In this document: one piece after another, positions 6,872-7,333 of the stretch
How the letters are laid out: each line of letters begins with the position of its first letter
Numbering within the stretch: the stretch's first letter is position 1
Source of the DNA: Chitinophagaceae bacterium
Lineage (GTDB): Bacteria; Bacteroidota; Bacteroidia; Chitinophagales; Chitinophagaceae
DNA length: 7,333 nt
Direction of reading: 5' to 3'
Assembly (NCBI GenBank): GCA_030151745.1
Contig: JASLDA010000356.1
Coordinates: 1-7,333 of the forward strand
Translations under genes and position numbers: made by a program
The notes under the pieces: generated by a model
Seen by the model: the letters and a program-made list of their open reading frames with translations, nothing else
The model's database searches: none
What the model was told of the DNA's origin: nothing

Positions 6872-6891
6872 TCCCGATTCCGCAAGCGGGA
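6872..6891 (-). other. Possible hairpin in the aroQ mRNA leader
   Basis: On the minus strand TCCCG (6891-6887) can pair with CGGGA (6876-6872) across a 10-base loop, within the inferred ~36-nt leader and just ahead of the start codon at 6863. Overlapping alternatives exist (GCGGG with CCCGC, and CCGC with GCGG), which are mutually exclusive but have loops too small to be stable. A weak, local structure only. Confidence 0.25.
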
Positions 6892-6904
6892 CCCGCGTAT
6901 GAAG

Positions 6905-6912
6905 CAATGTTA
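6905..6912 (-). promoter_or_regulatory. Putative -7 element of the aroQ promoter
   Basis: Read on the minus strand this is TAACATTG, one mismatch from TAnnTTTG. It ends 41 bp before the aroQ ATG, giving a leader of about 35 nt. It is the mirror arm of the MarR-gene -7 element 5 bp away. Confidence 0.45.
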
Positions 6913-6917
6913 GCGCT

Positions 6918-6925
6918 TAACTTTG
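6918..6925 (+). promoter_or_regulatory. Bacteroidota-type -7 element of the MarR-gene promoter
   Basis: TAACTTTG is an exact match to TAnnTTTG and ends 22 bp before the ATG at 6948, for a leader of about 16-18 nt. No TTTG -33 element is present at 19-21 bp upstream. The surrounding TTAACTTTGA is identical to the trxA promoter. Confidence 0.6.
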
Positions 6926-6947
6926 ATGAATAGCCTATTTGCAGTCT

Positions 6948-7333
6948 ATGGCCAGTTTGGAAGAAGTTCTGAAAATGAAGCCGGTCACGAACGCGCATCT
7001 GCGTGCGTTTCTGAATATCATGGTTACCGGAGCCTGGCTGCAGGGGCGCATGAATACCATGCTGAAGCCTTTCGGCATCACGGAGCCGCAGTATAATGTG
7101 CTGCGCATACTCCGGGGGCAGCAGGGCCGCCCGATGAATCTTTACGAGATCAGCGACCGGATGGTGTATCCGACCTCGAATGTGTCGCGCATCATAGACC
7201 GCCTGCTGCTGAAGAATTACGTGAGCCGCGAAGCCAACGCCACCAACCGGCGGCGGGTGGATATCTCGATCACCCAGGATGGCCTGCAGCTGCTGACCAC
7301 GCTGGAGCCGGTCGTCACCGAAGTGACCGGCAC
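6948..7333 (+). CDS. MarR-family transcriptional regulator (3' end outside window)
   Basis: The frame is open from ATG 6948 to the right edge, 128 full codons, so the end is missing; the family is usually about 140-160 residues and little is lost. After an N-terminal dimerisation helix comes a stretch like the Bacteroidota MarR branch: WLQGRMNTMLKPFGIT (30-45), then EPQYNVLRILRGQQGRPM (46-63). The winged helix follows: DRMVYPTSNVSRIIDRLLLKN (70-90) includes the recognition helix, and the wing has NATNRRRVDISIT (97-109). The usual wing Asp of the D-R-R signature is Asn100. MarR proteins bind palindromic sites as dimers, commonly next to their own gene, and release DNA on binding small molecules or oxidation. 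No effector can be inferred. It diverges from aroQ with an 84-bp shared promoter region. In related genomes such regulators can precede YceI-like genes, but that neighbour is not visible here. Confidence 0.9.
   Translation, partial: MASLEEVLKMKPVTNAHLRAFLNIMVTGAWLQGRMNTMLKPFGITEPQYNVLRILRGQQGRPMNLYEISDRMVYPTSNVSRIIDRLLLKNYVSREANATNRRRVDISITQDGLQLLTTLEPVVTEVTG

Larger units (their letters stand above)
6905..6925. repeat. Inverted repeat formed by the two divergent -7 elements; candidate MarR operator
   Basis: The left arm CAATGTTA (6905-6912) and the right arm TAACTTTG (6918-6925) are reverse complements at 7 of 8 positions, separated by GCGCT. The ~21-bp size and symmetry suit a dimeric MarR-family repressor. 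A protein bound here would block both promoters. The simpler alternative is that the symmetry only reflects two back-to-back -7 elements. Confidence 0.5.

Noticed and set aside
6864..6998. N-terminal extension of aroQ to 6998
   Set aside because: The AroQ family starts at the MNIQIINGPN segment; the extension would cover both divergent promoters and the MarR start codon.

Overview
The window looks like housekeeping chromosome from a fairly GC-rich member of the Bacteroidota, probably near Chitinophagaceae. Three things support this. Two promoters carry exact matches to the Bacteroidota -7 element TAnnTTTG (ahead of trxA and of the MarR gene). No start codon is preceded by a convincing Shine-Dalgarno sequence. 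The Fmt, RetSat-like oxidoreductase and MarR proteins resemble Bacteroidota family members, as far as I can judge by eye without a database search.

Left part (1-3610, plus strand): the last ~1,006 codons of dnaE, the catalytic alpha subunit of the replicative polymerase, whose N-terminus lies off the left edge. A 210-bp gap follows, with a weak terminator candidate and a clear -7 element. Then comes trxA, a short thioredoxin, closed by a 12-bp perfect GC-rich hairpin plus T-tract.

Middle part (3718-6449, plus strand): a tight three-gene run. It holds a FAD/NAD(P) oxidoreductase of the CrtI/RetSat (COG1233-like) type, a 77-residue predicted lipoprotein of unknown function, and fmt (methionyl-tRNA formyltransferase). 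Gaps are 31 and 25 bp, so co-transcription is likely, but fmt also has a near-consensus -7 element placed so that its transcript would be almost leaderless.

Right part (6414-7333): aroQ (type II 3-dehydroquinate dehydratase) on the minus strand converges on fmt and overlaps its 3' end by 36 bp. It diverges from a MarR-family regulator gene that runs off the right edge. In the 84-bp divergent space the -7 elements of the two opposing promoters form one imperfect inverted repeat (8-bp arms, 5-bp spacer). This is the most interesting regulatory structure here and a candidate operator for the MarR protein.

I see no mobile element, CRISPR array, tRNA or rRNA, and no clear undescribed multi-gene system. 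No gene-free stretch exceeds 210 bp. The items most worth following up are the shared divergent promoter, the orphan lipoprotein and RetSat-like pair next to fmt, and the extra cysteine beside the cis-proline of the thioredoxin.
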